DNA of 64,000 nucleotides from Methylomonas koyamae (lineage in GTDB: Bacteria > Pseudomonadota > Gammaproteobacteria > Methylococcales > Methylomonadaceae). Of this stretch, positions 26,401-36,143 are shown in pieces. Made by a program: the position numbers and the translations under genes. Numbering within the stretch: position 1 is the first letter of the stretch; every line of letters starts with the position of its first letter. Below the pieces are notes generated by a model, which saw only the letters and a list, made by a program, of their open reading frames with translations, was not told the DNA's origin and ran no database searches. The stretch is from NCBI RefSeq assembly GCF_006483455.1, contig NZ_PPPU01000016.1, forward strand, positions 186,001 through 250,000. The letters are read 5' to 3'.

Positions 26401-26406
26401 ATTATA
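26401..26406 (-). promoter_or_regulatory. -10 element of tRNA-Thr promoter
   Basis: A perfect TATAAT on the minus strand lies 14 bases before the tRNA 5' end. The matching -35 is weak. Confidence 0.55.
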
Positions 26407-26448
26407 CAAAAAAAATCGGATTAATCCATTTCTTTTTACCGCTGCGGC

Positions 26449-27294
26449 TTACTTGTTGCGGATGCTGTCTATCATGCCGGACAAGTAATCCATGATTTGC
26501 GCCAGGAACAGAATCAGCCGGTCGAGCTGAGCCTGCAAGAAGAACAGGAAATGGCTGTGGTCGAAATCCTGGTCCAGATAAAAACTCAAGCCGTTATTGA
26601 TGGTATTCAACCCCATCGCCAGCATGATCAGGGCTGCCGCTTTGAACATGTAGCCGCGCAGCTTGGCACTCATTTTGCCGAAGGCGACGCTGATGAACAG
26701 CATCATCGGCAGCGTTCCGGCACCGAAAGCCAGCATCAACGCGCCGCCTTCCAGCACGCTGGTTGCCGTCGTCGCCTTTACCGCCATCGCAAACGTCAAC
26801 ATGCAAGGCATCAGGCCATTCAGAAAGCCGGCGATCACCGACCCGATCAACGGCCCTTTTTGATTGGCGGTAGCATACCCCTTGCGCAGAACCGTCAATG
26901 GAATCAGACGCAAAGAGCCCTGCCAGGGAATCCAGCCCAGCACCCCCATCGCCAGCGCGATAACCACCAAACCCATCGCGATCTGCAAAATACTTTGGAT
27001 CTTGCCGAACAAGCCGCTCGATACCAACACCACGCCCAATGCCGCAGCCAGCATGCCGATCGTCGCGTAAACCGAAATCCGCGTCAGTTGGTAGGCCAGA
27101 TAAGGCAGGTAGCTTTTGCTTTTTCCGGCTTTCATGAAATAGCCGGATACCAATGCCCCGCACATACCGAGGCAATGGCCGCTGCCCAAAAACCCGGCGG
27201 CAAACGCCAAGGTGTAATCGAATCCGCTGGCCGCAGCCATTTCGGTCATGCCGTGCATGGCATGATCCATCCCTTCCATATTGTGGTGGTTCAT
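26449..27294 (-). CDS. TauE/SafE-type (UreH-like) membrane protein
   Basis: The 281-residue protein has six or seven membrane helices. A short histidine/methionine-rich N-terminus (MNHHNMEGMDHAMHGMTEM) looks like a copper-binding tail. GSGHCLGMCGALV near residue 40 and LNGLMPCMLTFAM near residue 165 are the conserved cysteine motifs of the cytochrome-biogenesis/SafE group. Its start abuts the stop of the P-type ATPase gene, so they form one operon. Proteins of this type often sit beside copper ATPases used for oxidase assembly; a copper role is inference. Confidence 0.8.
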   Translation of the reverse strand: MNHHNMEGMDHAMHGMTEMAAASGFDYTLAFAAGFLGSGHCLGMCGALVSGYFMKAGKSKSYLPYLAYQLTRISVYATIGMLAAALGVVLVSSGLFGKIQSILQIAMGLVVIALAMGVLGWIPWQGSLRLIPLTVLRKGYATANQKGPLIGSVIAGFLNGLMPCMLTFAMAVKATTATSVLEGGALMLAFGAGTLPMMLFISVAFGKMSAKLRGYMFKAAALIMLAMGLNTINNGLSFYLDQDFDHSHFLFFLQAQLDRLILFLAQIMDYLSGMIDSIRNK

Positions 27295-29745
27295 TTACTT
27301 GTTCAATCTCAGAGAATTGACGATGACGGATACGGAGGACAACGCCATCGCCGCCGAGGCGATCATCGGATTCAGTTTGCCGAGCGCCGCGACCGGAATC
27401 GCTACAGTGTTGTAACCGAAGGCCCAGAACAGGTTTTGTTTGATGACGCGGATGGTAAAAGCGCTGAGCTCGATGGTATCGGTCACCTTGCCGATATCGC
27501 CTTGCACCAGAGTCAGATCGGCCGATTCGATGGCAATGTCGGCGCCGCCGCCGACCGCAAAGCCGACGTTGGCCGCCGCCAGTGCCGGCGCATCGTTGAT
27601 ACCGTCGCCGATCATGCCGACGTTGCGGCCGTCCTGTTGCAATTGGCGGATGATTTGCAATTTTTGCTCCGGCCTGGCGTTGGCGACGACGTCGGCTATG
27701 CCAACTTTATCGGCGATGAAATGCGCGGTTTTTTCGGTGTCGCCGGTCACCATCATGGTTTTGATACCGAGACGATGCAGGCGGGCGATGGCTTCTGCAG
27801 CCTCGTCGCGCGGATTGTCGGACACGGCAAATACCGCAACCTCTTTGCCGTCCACCGCCATGTACACCGGAGTCTGGCCCTGCCGGGCGAACAAATCGGC
27901 GTGTTCAGTCAGACGTTCGACCGCCACTTGCTGGCTTTCCAGCCAAGCCTGGTTGCCCAGCAGAATTTTGTGTCCGGCCACTTCGGCCCGGATGCCGCGG
28001 CCGGTCTCGCTGTAAAAATAGCCGCACTCTCCCGGCTCGACGCCCTGCTCGCGGGCGTGGGCAACCACAGCTTTGCCCAGGTAGTGCTCCGAGTTGTTCT
28101 CAGCCGATGCCGCCAATAACAGCAGTTTGGCCTCAGCCATCCGCGAGATTTTGACCAGCTTGCTAACCCTGGGCCGGCCCTCGGTAATGGTGCCGGTTTT
28201 GTCGAACACGATCGCGTTAAGTTTGCTGGCGATTTCCAGACTTTCGCCGTTGCGGATGTAGACGCCCTGCTTGGCGGCCTGGCCGGCGCCGACCATGATC
28301 GCCGCCGGCGTCGCCAATCCCAGCGCACACGGACAGGCAATTAGAAGCACCGTAATCGCATTGCCGAAGGCGAAGCCGAACGGCGCTCCGGCCAGCAGCC
28401 AACCGGCCAGAGTCGCCGCAGAAAGCCCCATTACCACCGGCACGAATACCGCCGAAATTTTGTCGACCTGTTTCTGGATCGGCAATTTGGTCGCCTGCGC
28501 CTGATCGACCATGTGCACGATGCCGGCCAGCACGGTGTCCATGCCAATCGCAGTCGCTTTGACATGCAACACGCCATTACCGTTGACGCATCCACCGATC
28601 ACGGCGTGGCCCGGATTCTTCACCACCGGCATGCTCTCGCCGGTAATCATGGCTTCGTCGACGGTGGAAATGCCGTAGACGACCAGGCCGTCGGTCGGAA
28701 TCTTCTCGCCGGGCCGCACCAACAGCAAATCGCCGATCCGGATATCGTCTATATCGATGCGCCGTTCGTTACCGCCCTCCAGCAGCAAGGTCGCTGTTTG
28801 CGGTTGTAAATCGACTAATTTGCGAATCGCTTCGCCGGCCTTGCCGCGGGCGCGCTCTTCCAGGTAACGGCCGAGCAAGACGAAGGTGACAATCGCTGCG
28901 GCGGCTTCGAAATATATATGGCCACGGCCGCGGAACAAGGCCGGCACGCTGTAACCGTAAGCCGAACCGACGCCCAATGCGATCAGGCTGTCCATGTTAG
29001 CCGCCCGTTGTTTGGCCAAGCGATAAGCCTTGCTGAAAAACTGGCGGCCGGAGCCGAACACCACTTGGGTGGTTAATGCGAATTGCAACCAGTGCAGCCA
29101 GCTCCGGCTAGCCATCGCCATCGCCGAGACCACTACTGGTATGCTCAACAGCCCTGCGGTTACGAATCGGCGCCGGGCCACGTCAATTCGTTGCAACTCC
29201 TTTTCGATCAGTTTCTTTCGTTGCGACAGCGTATCGACCGGCATTGCGCTATAGCCCAACCGTTCGACGATTTCCACCACATCAGCCGAACTCAAACAGC
29301 CCTGCACGTTTACGGTTTCGGTAGCGAAATTGACACCGGCTTTCTTCACCCGCTCGTCGCGGTTAAGCACCATTTCGATCAACAGCGCGCAGGATGCGCA
29401 ACTCATGCCCTGCACCGCCAAATCGATATCGTGCAACGGCCCGTCGATGATTTTCCGTTTATCCTGTTTGATATCGGTCTGCTTTTGGGCGATGTTACCC
29501 AACACGGCGTCCAGCATAATCAACAGATTCTTCTTCGGCAGCCGGCTGGAATCGAATTCGATCACGACCGAACCGATCGCAAACACCGAGCGCACCCGTT
29601 TAATTTCCGGGCGCTTTTTCAGCAAAATTTCCAGGATATATCCGCGTTCCGGATCGTCGGCCAACACACGCGAAACGATGCGTACCCGGTTGCGCAATTG
29701 GTGGCGCAACTCGAAGTTTTTGGGGATTGGGATCTCGGTTTCCAT
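27295..29745 (-). CDS. P1B-type heavy-metal ATPase (copper-type motifs)
   Basis: The 816-residue pump has two N-terminal HMA-like domains. The first (residues 10-90) lacks CxxC; the second has GMSCASC (Cys116, Cys119). The TM6 motif is Cys471-Pro-Cys473 and the phosphorylation site is Asp515 in DKTGT, with TGES and GDGINDAPAL also visible. CPC plus a CxxC HMA points to Cu(I)/Ag(I) transport. The degenerate first domain resembles the small HMA-like protein encoded just upstream. The operon continues into the SafE-type gene. It may serve copper delivery to an oxidase or general efflux; the sequence cannot decide. Confidence 0.93.
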   Translation of the reverse strand: METEIPIPKNFELRHQLRNRVRIVSRVLADDPERGYILEILLKKRPEIKRVRSVFAIGSVVIEFDSSRLPKKNLLIMLDAVLGNIAQKQTDIKQDKRKIIDGPLHDIDLAVQGMSCASCALLIEMVLNRDERVKKAGVNFATETVNVQGCLSSADVVEIVERLGYSAMPVDTLSQRKKLIEKELQRIDVARRRFVTAGLLSIPVVVSAMAMASRSWLHWLQFALTTQVVFGSGRQFFSKAYRLAKQRAANMDSLIALGVGSAYGYSVPALFRGRGHIYFEAAAAIVTFVLLGRYLEERARGKAGEAIRKLVDLQPQTATLLLEGGNERRIDIDDIRIGDLLLVRPGEKIPTDGLVVYGISTVDEAMITGESMPVVKNPGHAVIGGCVNGNGVLHVKATAIGMDTVLAGIVHMVDQAQATKLPIQKQVDKISAVFVPVVMGLSAATLAGWLLAGAPFGFAFGNAITVLLIACPCALGLATPAAIMVGAGQAAKQGVYIRNGESLEIASKLNAIVFDKTGTITEGRPRVSKLVKISRMAEAKLLLLAASAENNSEHYLGKAVVAHAREQGVEPGECGYFYSETGRGIRAEVAGHKILLGNQAWLESQQVAVERLTEHADLFARQGQTPVYMAVDGKEVAVFAVSDNPRDEAAEAIARLHRLGIKTMMVTGDTEKTAHFIADKVGIADVVANARPEQKLQIIRQLQQDGRNVGMIGDGINDAPALAAANVGFAVGGGADIAIESADLTLVQGDIGKVTDTIELSAFTIRVIKQNLFWAFGYNTVAIPVAALGKLNPMIASAAMALSSVSVIVNSLRLNK

Positions 29746-29816
29746 GGGCGGGATAATCCTGTACTGGAAAGGCGAACCGGTGCGCCGCCGGCCAAGCGGC
29801 GACTCCGGGCTGAACG

Positions 29817-30428
29817 CTATTTAGGCCTGCGGGAGCGGACCAGTAAGAAAAACATATAGAACAAGGCCATCCATTCGTAACGGTGTACAAACGGCCGCAC
29901 CAGCCATTCTTGGGTAATCCGCGTCCAATGGGTCTTGATCAAGTAGAGCACCAACACGTCATTTAAAAAATCGATTGTGGCTTTTTCCGGATCCTTGATT
30001 AGCGCTTTCGGACCTTTGACACCCAGTTTGCCCACGATCTTCGCCGCCTGCAACGTTTCCCGGCCGGCCTGATATTTTTCGCGAAACCAACCGCCGACCC
30101 GGGTTTGCTTGAAGCGCTGACTGATATCGAGCATCGATTTTTTAGCCTTGTCGGCTAAAGGCGTCTCGAACAGCCCCTGTTGTTCCAACTCGGCCACGAC
30201 ACGATATAGGCAAACTGCCAATTGATTGAAGCCGCAAACCGACTCGTTATAACGGATCGATAATTTGCGCTGGTTTCGATAGAGGCGCACCGAACGCACG
30301 CCGCCAGTTTCCGAGAGTTTTAGCGTAAGCTGTCTGGCGGCCTCGGCTTGGCAGGCCGATACCGGCAGTTGAAACCTGACGTGGCCGTCTCCGCGGTAAC
30401 GCAATAGAAATTGTTTCTGGATTGCCAT
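29817..30428 (-). CDS. HMA-like domain protein of the metal block, function unknown
   Basis: The 203-residue protein begins with a ferredoxin-like HMA fold without CxxC (FLLRYRGDGHVRFQLPVSA, GVRSVRLYRNQRKLSIRY), very like the degenerate first domain of the neighbouring ATPase. The middle is basic and helical (AKKSMLDISQRFKQTRVGG), and the C-terminus has one hydrophobic helix (MALFYMFFLLV) ending in RSRRPK. It may be a membrane-bound partner of the pump. It lies 71 bases upstream of the ATPase gene and just after a hairpin terminator. Confidence 0.7.
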   Translation of the reverse strand: MAIQKQFLLRYRGDGHVRFQLPVSACQAEAARQLTLKLSETGGVRSVRLYRNQRKLSIRYNESVCGFNQLAVCLYRVVAELEQQGLFETPLADKAKKSMLDISQRFKQTRVGGWFREKYQAGRETLQAAKIVGKLGVKGPKALIKDPEKATIDFLNDVLVLYLIKTHWTRITQEWLVRPFVHRYEWMALFYMFFLLVRSRRPK

Positions 30429-30447
30429 GGGTCGTAATACACACTAA

Positions 30448-30481
30448 AACGGGCGGTTCGGGATTGCCGAAACCGCCCGTT
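30448..30481 (-). terminator. hairpin between the YtxH-like and HMA-like genes
   Basis: AACGGGCGGTT and AACCGCCCGTT form a long stem with a short loop; four Ts follow on the minus strand. It probably attenuates read-through from the three upstream small genes. Confidence 0.65.
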
Positions 30482-30525
30482 GTCAACTCAGCAAAGTTCG
30501 GGTTGGAGGTGTAAACCAAGCCTGC

Positions 30526-30822
30526 TCATTCGCTTTCTTTGGCCTCGGCAACGATATCTTCCAGGTTTTCCTTTTGGTGCAGCACGAAGTCTTTGCCTGC
30601 CTCCAGGGTCTTGCTGGCACTGGCAATGATATCTTTCCGGTATTTGTAGACAAAATAACCGGCTACCATCCCGGCACCAAACACCAGCAGTGGATGTTTC
30701 GCTAGTTTACTCATTAATTTTCCTCCAGTATTAACCGTTGCGGTCGCCAAAGTACCCGCCACCACCTGCTTAGTCATCGATTGACCGTTTGCATCGGATT
30801 TGGGTTCGTGCTTGTGCGCCAT
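30526..30822 (-). CDS. YtxH-like small membrane protein
   Basis: The 98-residue protein has a polar N-terminus, one membrane helix with glycine motifs (PLLVFGAGMVAGYFVYKYR, residues 45-63), then an amphipathic helix (SASKTLEAGKDFVLHQKENL), the YtxH-like layout. GAGGACACT precedes the ATG at 30822. It lies 17 bases after the metal-binding gene, so they are co-transcribed. Similar small proteins accompany some P1B ATPases. Confidence 0.7.
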   Translation of the reverse strand: MAHKHEPKSDANGQSMTKQVVAGTLATATVNTGGKLMSKLAKHPLLVFGAGMVAGYFVYKYRKDIIASASKTLEAGKDFVLHQKENLEDIVAEAKESE

Positions 30823-30839
30823 AGTGTCCTCTATGCTGT

Positions 30840-31025
30840 TTATGAATTGGGCTGACGGGCGTCGTCTTGATCCGCTAATACTTGCGCTTCATGCAACATT
30901 TGGTAAATACCTTTACACCCTTCGCAACAAAATCTTTTGTCTCCGTCGACGGTTTTAAGTTCAAAACCCGTCACTTCAACCGGCAATCCGCAAAGGTCGC
31001 AATCTTTTTTGATTTCATCCGCCAT
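30840..31025 (-). CDS. small cysteine-rich metal-binding protein (ATPase-cat_bd type)
   Basis: The 61-residue protein has CDLCGLPVE near the start and KRFCCEGCKGIYQML in the middle, the pattern of the metal-binding domain usually fused to the N-terminus of CcoI-type cation ATPases. Here it is a separate protein. The ATG at 31025 is chosen; an upstream start would add 12 unrelated residues. It supports a metal-handling role for the whole block. Confidence 0.8.
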   Translation of the reverse strand: MADEIKKDCDLCGLPVEVTGFELKTVDGDKRFCCEGCKGIYQMLHEAQVLADQDDARQPNS

Positions 31026-31214
31026 GACACAAACCCGTTTTTGTTCGGCAAATACCGCCATTCCGTAGTGGAATTATACCTGAACCTGACAACCGGCTTG
31101 ACGAAAACCAACGGCGTGATGCGAGTGACGGCAACTTGGACATAGGTTCCCGAAAGGAAAATTTTGAAGTTTGAGGCGCTGACCCGCCGGTTTACGGCAG
31201 GGGCGCAGGAACCA

Positions 31215-31424
31215 CTATCGGCGACCCCGTGCCGCTTGGCTGGAAGCCTTCATCAACGCAATTCTCAGGGCTCCGGTCAGGCTCGCACTCAAGCCAAGCC
31301 GCATCGCCAAAGCCGGCACTAAAATCATCGAAGCCACCGCCAAACCGGCACCCAAAACCAATCCGGCGGTATTCAGTTGCTGAGCAACCACTTCTTGATT
31401 CACAACTACCAATTCTTGAGCCAT
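31215..31424 (-). CDS. small hydrophobic protein, DUF5132-like
   Basis: The 69-residue product starts at ATG 31424 behind GAGGT. It has one long hydrophobic helix (NTAGLVLGAGLAVASMILVPALAM) and a basic end (SSQAARGRR). Layout and place beside P1B-ATPase genes recall DUF5132 proteins, but the match is weak. It would be the first gene of the metal block, 190 bases before the cysteine-rich protein gene. Confidence 0.5.
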   Translation of the reverse strand: MAQELVVVNQEVVAQQLNTAGLVLGAGLAVASMILVPALAMRLGLSASLTGALRIALMKASSQAARGRR

Positions 31425-31546
31425 CTGTTTACCTCGCGCAGAAAAAATTAATGCAACGCCGATAAACAGCACAAAAAATGCCACAAATATAACTTATTGA
31501 TTATGCCGAACAAAGTCCGTATGAAGCGCGATTTCTCGGCAAAAAC

Positions 31547-31560
31547 AAGGCATATGCCTT
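31547..31560. promoter_or_regulatory. 14-base perfect palindrome, operator candidate
   Basis: AAGGCATATGCCTT is a perfect palindrome about 120 bases upstream of the first gene of the metal block (minus strand). A second, shorter palindrome TAACGCGTTA lies about 12 bases further away from that gene. Factor unknown. Confidence 0.4.
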
Positions 31561-31656
31561 ATTTCTAACGCGTTATATAACACAGTTTTTTTAATTATTG
31601 GACTCCTACCCAGCTTTCTCTTGCGCCATCCGCAACGGCCGGCCTTGCCTAACAGA

Positions 31657-32877
31657 CTAATGCTGATCCAGACCGAATGCGGTATGCAATGCGCGAACAG
31701 CCAACTCCAGGTATTTTTCATCGACCACTACCGAAATTTTAATTTCGGATGTCGAAATCATTTGAATATTGATGCCTTCGTCGGCCAACACCCTGAACAT
31801 CGAGCTGGCAATACCGGCGTGCGAGCGCATGCCAACGCCGACGATAGACACCTTAACGATGGTGTTGTCGCCAATCACCGTCGTACTGCCGCCCAAGTCA
31901 GCTTTTAAACCTTCCAACACATTCTTGGCGCGGGCAAAGTCATTGCGATTCACGGTGAAGGTGAAATCGGTGGTGCCATGAGCGGAAATGTTCTGCACGA
32001 TCATGTCCACTTCGATGTTTTCGGCAGCGATCGGCCCCAAAATTTTCGACGCCACCCCCGGCAAATCAGGCACACCGGTCAAGGTCAGTTTGGCCTCGTC
32101 CCGATTGAACGCGATGCCCGAAATTAACGCTTTTTCCATTTCTGATTCCTCGTAGGTAATTAGAGTGCCATTGCCTTCCATAAACGAAGACAACACGCGC
32201 AATTTGACGTTGTATTTGCCGGCGAACTCGACCGAGCGGATCTGCAGGACTTTCGAACCCAAGCTGGCCATTTCCAGCATTTCCTCGAAGGTAATCTGTT
32301 CCAAGCGCCGCGCTTTGGGTACTACGCGCGGATCGGTGGTGTAGACGCCATCGACGTCGGTGTAGATATGGCATTCGTCGGCTTTAAGCGCCGCCGCCAG
32401 CGCCACGCCGGTGGTATCGGAACCGCCGCGGCCTAAAGTGGTGATGTTGCCGTGCTCGTCGACCCCCTGAAAACCGGCCACAACCACGACTCGACCAGCC
32501 TCCAGATCGGCGCGGATGTTGGCTTCGTCGATTTCGCGGATGCGGGCTTTGGTAAAGGCGCTATCGGTCAGAATCCGCACCTGCGGACCGGTATAGGACT
32601 TGGCTTCCACGCCGATGTGATGCAACGCCATCGACAGCAGCGCGATGGTCACCTGTTCGCCGGTCGACAGCAGCACGTCCAACTCGCGGTCGGTCGGTTG
32701 CGGCTGCATTTGTTTGGCCAATGCCACCAAGCGGTTGGTTTCGCCGCTCATCGCCGAGACGACGACCACGATTTGATCGCCCTTGTCGTGGGCTATTTTC
32801 ACTTTTTCGGCCACCGCCTTGATCCGCTCCACCGAGCCGACCGAAGTGCCGCCGAATTTATAAACGTACAATGCCAT
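31657..32877 (-). CDS. lysC: aspartate kinase
   Basis: Aspartokinase phosphorylates aspartate at the start of lysine, threonine, methionine and diaminopimelate synthesis. The 406-residue protein has [15 protein letters not shown] at the start, [16 protein letters not shown] near residue 170, and two C-terminal ACT domains ([36 protein letters not shown]). The length fits the class with an internal start producing a beta subunit. It follows alaS on the same strand. Confidence 0.96.
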   Translation of the reverse strand: MALYVYKFGGTSVGSVERIKAVAEKVKIAHDKGDQIVVVVSAMSGETNRLVALAKQMQPQPTDRELDVLLSTGEQVTIALLSMALHHIGVEAKSYTGPQVRILTDSAFTKARIREIDEANIRADLEAGRVVVVAGFQGVDEHGNITTLGRGGSDTTGVALAAALKADECHIYTDVDGVYTTDPRVVPKARRLEQITFEEMLEMASLGSKVLQIRSVEFAGKYNVKLRVLSSFMEGNGTLITYEESEMEKALISGIAFNRDEAKLTLTGVPDLPGVASKILGPIAAENIEVDMIVQNISAHGTTDFTFTVNRNDFARAKNVLEGLKADLGGSTTVIGDNTIVKVSIVGVGMRSHAGIASSMFRVLADEGINIQMISTSEIKISVVVDEKYLELAVRALHTAFGLDQH

Positions 32878-32944
32878 TCTTTATTGACCTTATTGGCTTT
32901 CTTACACTGAAATTGGTGGCGGACGCTCTCGCCCGCCGTCGCGA

Positions 32945-35554
32945 TTAACCCAGCTTGGCTTTAACCCATTCCGGTACCGCCGCCAGCGCCGCCGGCAATG
33001 CCGCCGGATCGTTACCGCCCGCTTGCGCCATATCCGGCCGGCCGCCGCCTTTGCCGCCGACCTGGGTGGCGACGAAGTTGACCAAATCGCCAGCCTTGAC
33101 CTTGTCCATCGCGTCTTTCGAGACGCTGGCTATCAGGCTGACCTTGTCGCCGCTGACGGTGGCCAACACCAATGCGGCGCTGCCGAGCTTGTTTTTGAGT
33201 TGATCGGCCAAGTCGCGCAAGGCTTTCGGATCAACATCTTCAAGCTGCACCGCCAATACTTTCACTCCGTTGACCTCGACGGCCTGACTGGTCATCTCGT
33301 CACCGGCCGAACTGGCCAGTTTGCCCTTGAGTTTTTCCAGCTCCTTTTCCAGATGGCGGGTTTTCTCCAACAACTGTTGCACCTTGTCGGCGGTCTTGTC
33401 CGGCGCGGCTTTCAACAAGCCGGCGATACTCAACAAAGCCTGTTCGCGCTGGGCAATCCATTCCAACGCACCTTCGCCGGTTACCGCTTCGACGCGACGC
33501 ACGCCGGCGGCGACGCCGGTTTCGGTCACAATTTTCAGCAAACCGATGTCGCCGGTACGTTGCACATGAGTCCCACCGCAAAGCTCGGTGGAAAAATCGC
33601 CCATGGTGAGAACGCGAACTTCGTCACCGTATTTTTCGCCGAACAAGGCCATCGCGCCGGCTTTGACCGCGTCATCCTTGGCCATGATTTGCGCGCAGAC
33701 GGCGTTATTGGCGCGAATTTGTTCGTTGACCAAACGCTCGACCGCAGCAATTTGCTCGGCGGTCATCGGCTCGAAATGCGAGAAGTCGAAACGTAAACGC
33801 TCATTGTTGACCTGCGAGCCTTTTTGCTGCACGTGCTCGCCCAACACGTTGCGCAAGGCGGCGTGCAACAAGTGAGTCGCCGAGTGATTGCGCTCGGTGG
33901 CTTTACGGATCTCGGCGTTGACGCTGACTTCGCAAGCCATGCCTTCGGCAATCACGCCTTTGACGACTTTGCCCTTGTGCAAAAACAACTGGCCGCCCTG
34001 CTTTTGGGTGTCCGTGACTTCGAACGTGCCACCGGTGCATTCGATCAAGCCGCTGTCGCCGACCTGGCCGCCGGATTCGGCGTAGAATGGAGTTTGGTCC
34101 AGAATCACCACGCCTTCGTCGCCGGCTTCCAAGCTCTCGACCGGTTGGCCTTTTTTGAACAGGCCGATGACTTGCACCGAGCCGTCAAGATGCGAATAGC
34201 CGGTAAATTCGGTAACGCTGTCGTGGCGTATGTCCTGGTCATAATCGGCCGCGAATTGGCCGCCGGCCCGAGCCCGGTCGCGCTGGGCGCTCATTTCCAC
34301 TTCGAAGCCGGCGTGGTCCACGCTCAAGTTGTGCTCGCGCGCGAAGTCGGCGGTCAAATCCACCGGGAATCCGTAGGTGTCGTACAGCAAAAACACCACG
34401 TCGCCGGGTATGACATGGCCGTCCATCTTGGCGACGCAGTTCTCCAGGATTTTCATACCTTGGCCCAAGGTTTCGGCGAAGCGTTCTTCTTCCTTCTTCA
34501 AAACCCGCTCGACCTGATCCTGAGCCTTGGCTAGTTCAGGATAGGCTGCGCCCATCTCGGCAACTAGAGGTGCGACCAGTTTGTAGAAGAAGGTGTCCTG
34601 AATGCCCAAGCGGTAGCCGTGGCGGATCGCCCGACGCACGATGCGGCGCAACACGTAGCCGCGGCCTTCGTTGGACGGCAGCACACCGTCCGCCACCAAA
34701 AACGCGCAGGAGCGGATATGGTCGGCGATGACGCGCAAAGAGCTGTTGCTCAAATCACTGGTACCGGCCAACGCGGCGGCAGTTCTGACCAGATTTTGGA
34801 AGATGTCGATTTCGTAGTTGCTGTGCACGCCTTGCATCACGGCGGCGATGCGCTCCAGGCCCATGCCAGTGTCGACCGACGGCGCCGGTAATGGCGTCAG
34901 GTTGCCGTCCTTGTCGCGCTCGTATTGCATGAACACCAGATTCCAGATCTCGATGTAACGGTCGCCGTCATCGTCCGGGCTGCCGGGCGGGCCACCGGCC
35001 ACATGCTCACCGTGGTCGTAGAAAATCTCGGTACAAGGACCGCACGGACCGACATCGCCCATCGACCAGAAATTGTCCTTGGCGCCGATGCGCGAGAAGC
35101 GGGTCGGATCGATTTTGACCTCTTCCAGCCAGATCGCCTCGGCTTCGGAATCCTCGTCGAACACCGTCACCCAGAGTTTGGACGGCGGAATGCCCATTTC
35201 TTTGGTCAAAAAGTCCCAGGCGAAATTGATCGCGTCGCGCTTGAAATAGTCGCCGAAGCTGAAGTTGCCCAGCATCTCGAAGAAGGTATGGTGGCGGGCG
35301 GTGTAACCGACGTTCTCCAAATCGTTATGCTTGCCGCCGGCCCGCACGCAACGCTGGCTGGTCGCGGCGCGGTTAAAATCGACTTTCTCCCGGCCGAGGA
35401 ACACGTCCTTGAACTGCACCATGCCGGCGTTGGTGAACAGCAAGGTCGGATCGTTGCCCGGCACCAAGCTGCTGGACGGACGCACGGCGTGGCCGCGCTG
35501 GCGGAAAAATTCCAAAAAGGCGGCGCGAATTTCGGCGCTGGTCATATGTTTCAT
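32945..35554 (-). CDS. alaS: alanyl-tRNA synthetase
   Basis: The enzyme charges tRNA-Ala. The 869-residue protein has the class II core at residues 1-240 ([48 protein letters not shown]). The editing domain contains [12 protein letters not shown] and [13 protein letters not shown], giving the zinc ligands. The C-Ala domain ends with [15 protein letters not shown]. Length and order are normal. It lies between recX and lysC. Confidence 0.98.
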   Translation of the reverse strand: MKHMTSAEIRAAFLEFFRQRGHAVRPSSSLVPGNDPTLLFTNAGMVQFKDVFLGREKVDFNRAATSQRCVRAGGKHNDLENVGYTARHHTFFEMLGNFSFGDYFKRDAINFAWDFLTKEMGIPPSKLWVTVFDEDSEAEAIWLEEVKIDPTRFSRIGAKDNFWSMGDVGPCGPCTEIFYDHGEHVAGGPPGSPDDDGDRYIEIWNLVFMQYERDKDGNLTPLPAPSVDTGMGLERIAAVMQGVHSNYEIDIFQNLVRTAAALAGTSDLSNSSLRVIADHIRSCAFLVADGVLPSNEGRGYVLRRIVRRAIRHGYRLGIQDTFFYKLVAPLVAEMGAAYPELAKAQDQVERVLKKEEERFAETLGQGMKILENCVAKMDGHVIPGDVVFLLYDTYGFPVDLTADFAREHNLSVDHAGFEVEMSAQRDRARAGGQFAADYDQDIRHDSVTEFTGYSHLDGSVQVIGLFKKGQPVESLEAGDEGVVILDQTPFYAESGGQVGDSGLIECTGGTFEVTDTQKQGGQLFLHKGKVVKGVIAEGMACEVSVNAEIRKATERNHSATHLLHAALRNVLGEHVQQKGSQVNNERLRFDFSHFEPMTAEQIAAVERLVNEQIRANNAVCAQIMAKDDAVKAGAMALFGEKYGDEVRVLTMGDFSTELCGGTHVQRTGDIGLLKIVTETGVAAGVRRVEAVTGEGALEWIAQREQALLSIAGLLKAAPDKTADKVQQLLEKTRHLEKELEKLKGKLASSAGDEMTSQAVEVNGVKVLAVQLEDVDPKALRDLADQLKNKLGSAALVLATVSGDKVSLIASVSKDAMDKVKAGDLVNFVATQVGGKGGGRPDMAQAGGNDPAALPAALAAVPEWVKAKLG

Positions 35555-35645
35555 GGGTTTACTTCAGTTGTTTTCTAATCCATAACAAACTCGGCCTTGG
35601 CCACGCCAGAGCCACCAAACCGGATACAGCGCTGAACCGAAAGGA

Positions 35646-36143
35646 TCAGCCCGACCGAGATAACTTGATTTTTAATGCGGCAAACACCTGCTTGATCGTC
35701 TCGCCGCTAAAGCCGCGCTGCTGCATAAACCGGCTGCGCTTGGCCCATTCGTTTGGCGGCAAGGCCTTTTCGTCGCCGTATTTACCCGCATAAACGTCTA
35801 AGGCCAAATTCAGCCAGCCGCCCTGCTCTTCGGCTTGCGCGTCCAAATCGACGCCGCTGATGCCGCGCTGCTGCAATTCGTAGGCGATGCGGATCGGGCC
35901 GTAGCCTTTACCGATGCGGTCGCGGACGTAACATTCGGCGTAGCGGTCGTCGTTTTGCCAATTCTGCTCGGTCAGCGCATCGATAACCGGATTAACTTCT
36001 TCGCGCTCGAAGCCGCGCAAGGCCAACTTATCCAGCAACTCGCGGCGGCTATGCTCGCGCCGCGCCAACAATCTCAGACAAATCTCTTCGATTTGCCGGC
36101 CGCGCTCATTCGCCGTCGTTGAACTCGGGGTCTTCGTCTTCAT
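35646..36143 (-). CDS. recX: regulatory protein RecX
   Basis: RecX binds RecA filaments and limits their growth. The 165-residue protein has the helical repeats of the family ([64 protein letters not shown]). The ATG at 36143 lies inside the 3' end of recA, overlapping it by 38 bases, so translation is coupled. Confidence 0.95.
   Translation of the reverse strand: MKTKTPSSTTANERGRQIEEICLRLLARREHSRRELLDKLALRGFEREEVNPVIDALTEQNWQNDDRYAECYVRDRIGKGYGPIRIAYELQQRGISGVDLDAQAEEQGGWLNLALDVYAGKYGDEKALPPNEWAKRSRFMQQRGFSGETIKQVFAALKIKLSRSG

Noticed and set aside
26497-28119. 540-codon plus-strand open frame across the SafE-type and ATPase genes
   Set aside because: It is antisense to two well-supported genes, has shadow-like composition (H, Q, R, D rich) and no family resemblance.
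33023-35578. Several long plus-strand open frames opposite alaS
   Set aside because: All are antisense shadows of a GC-rich gene.
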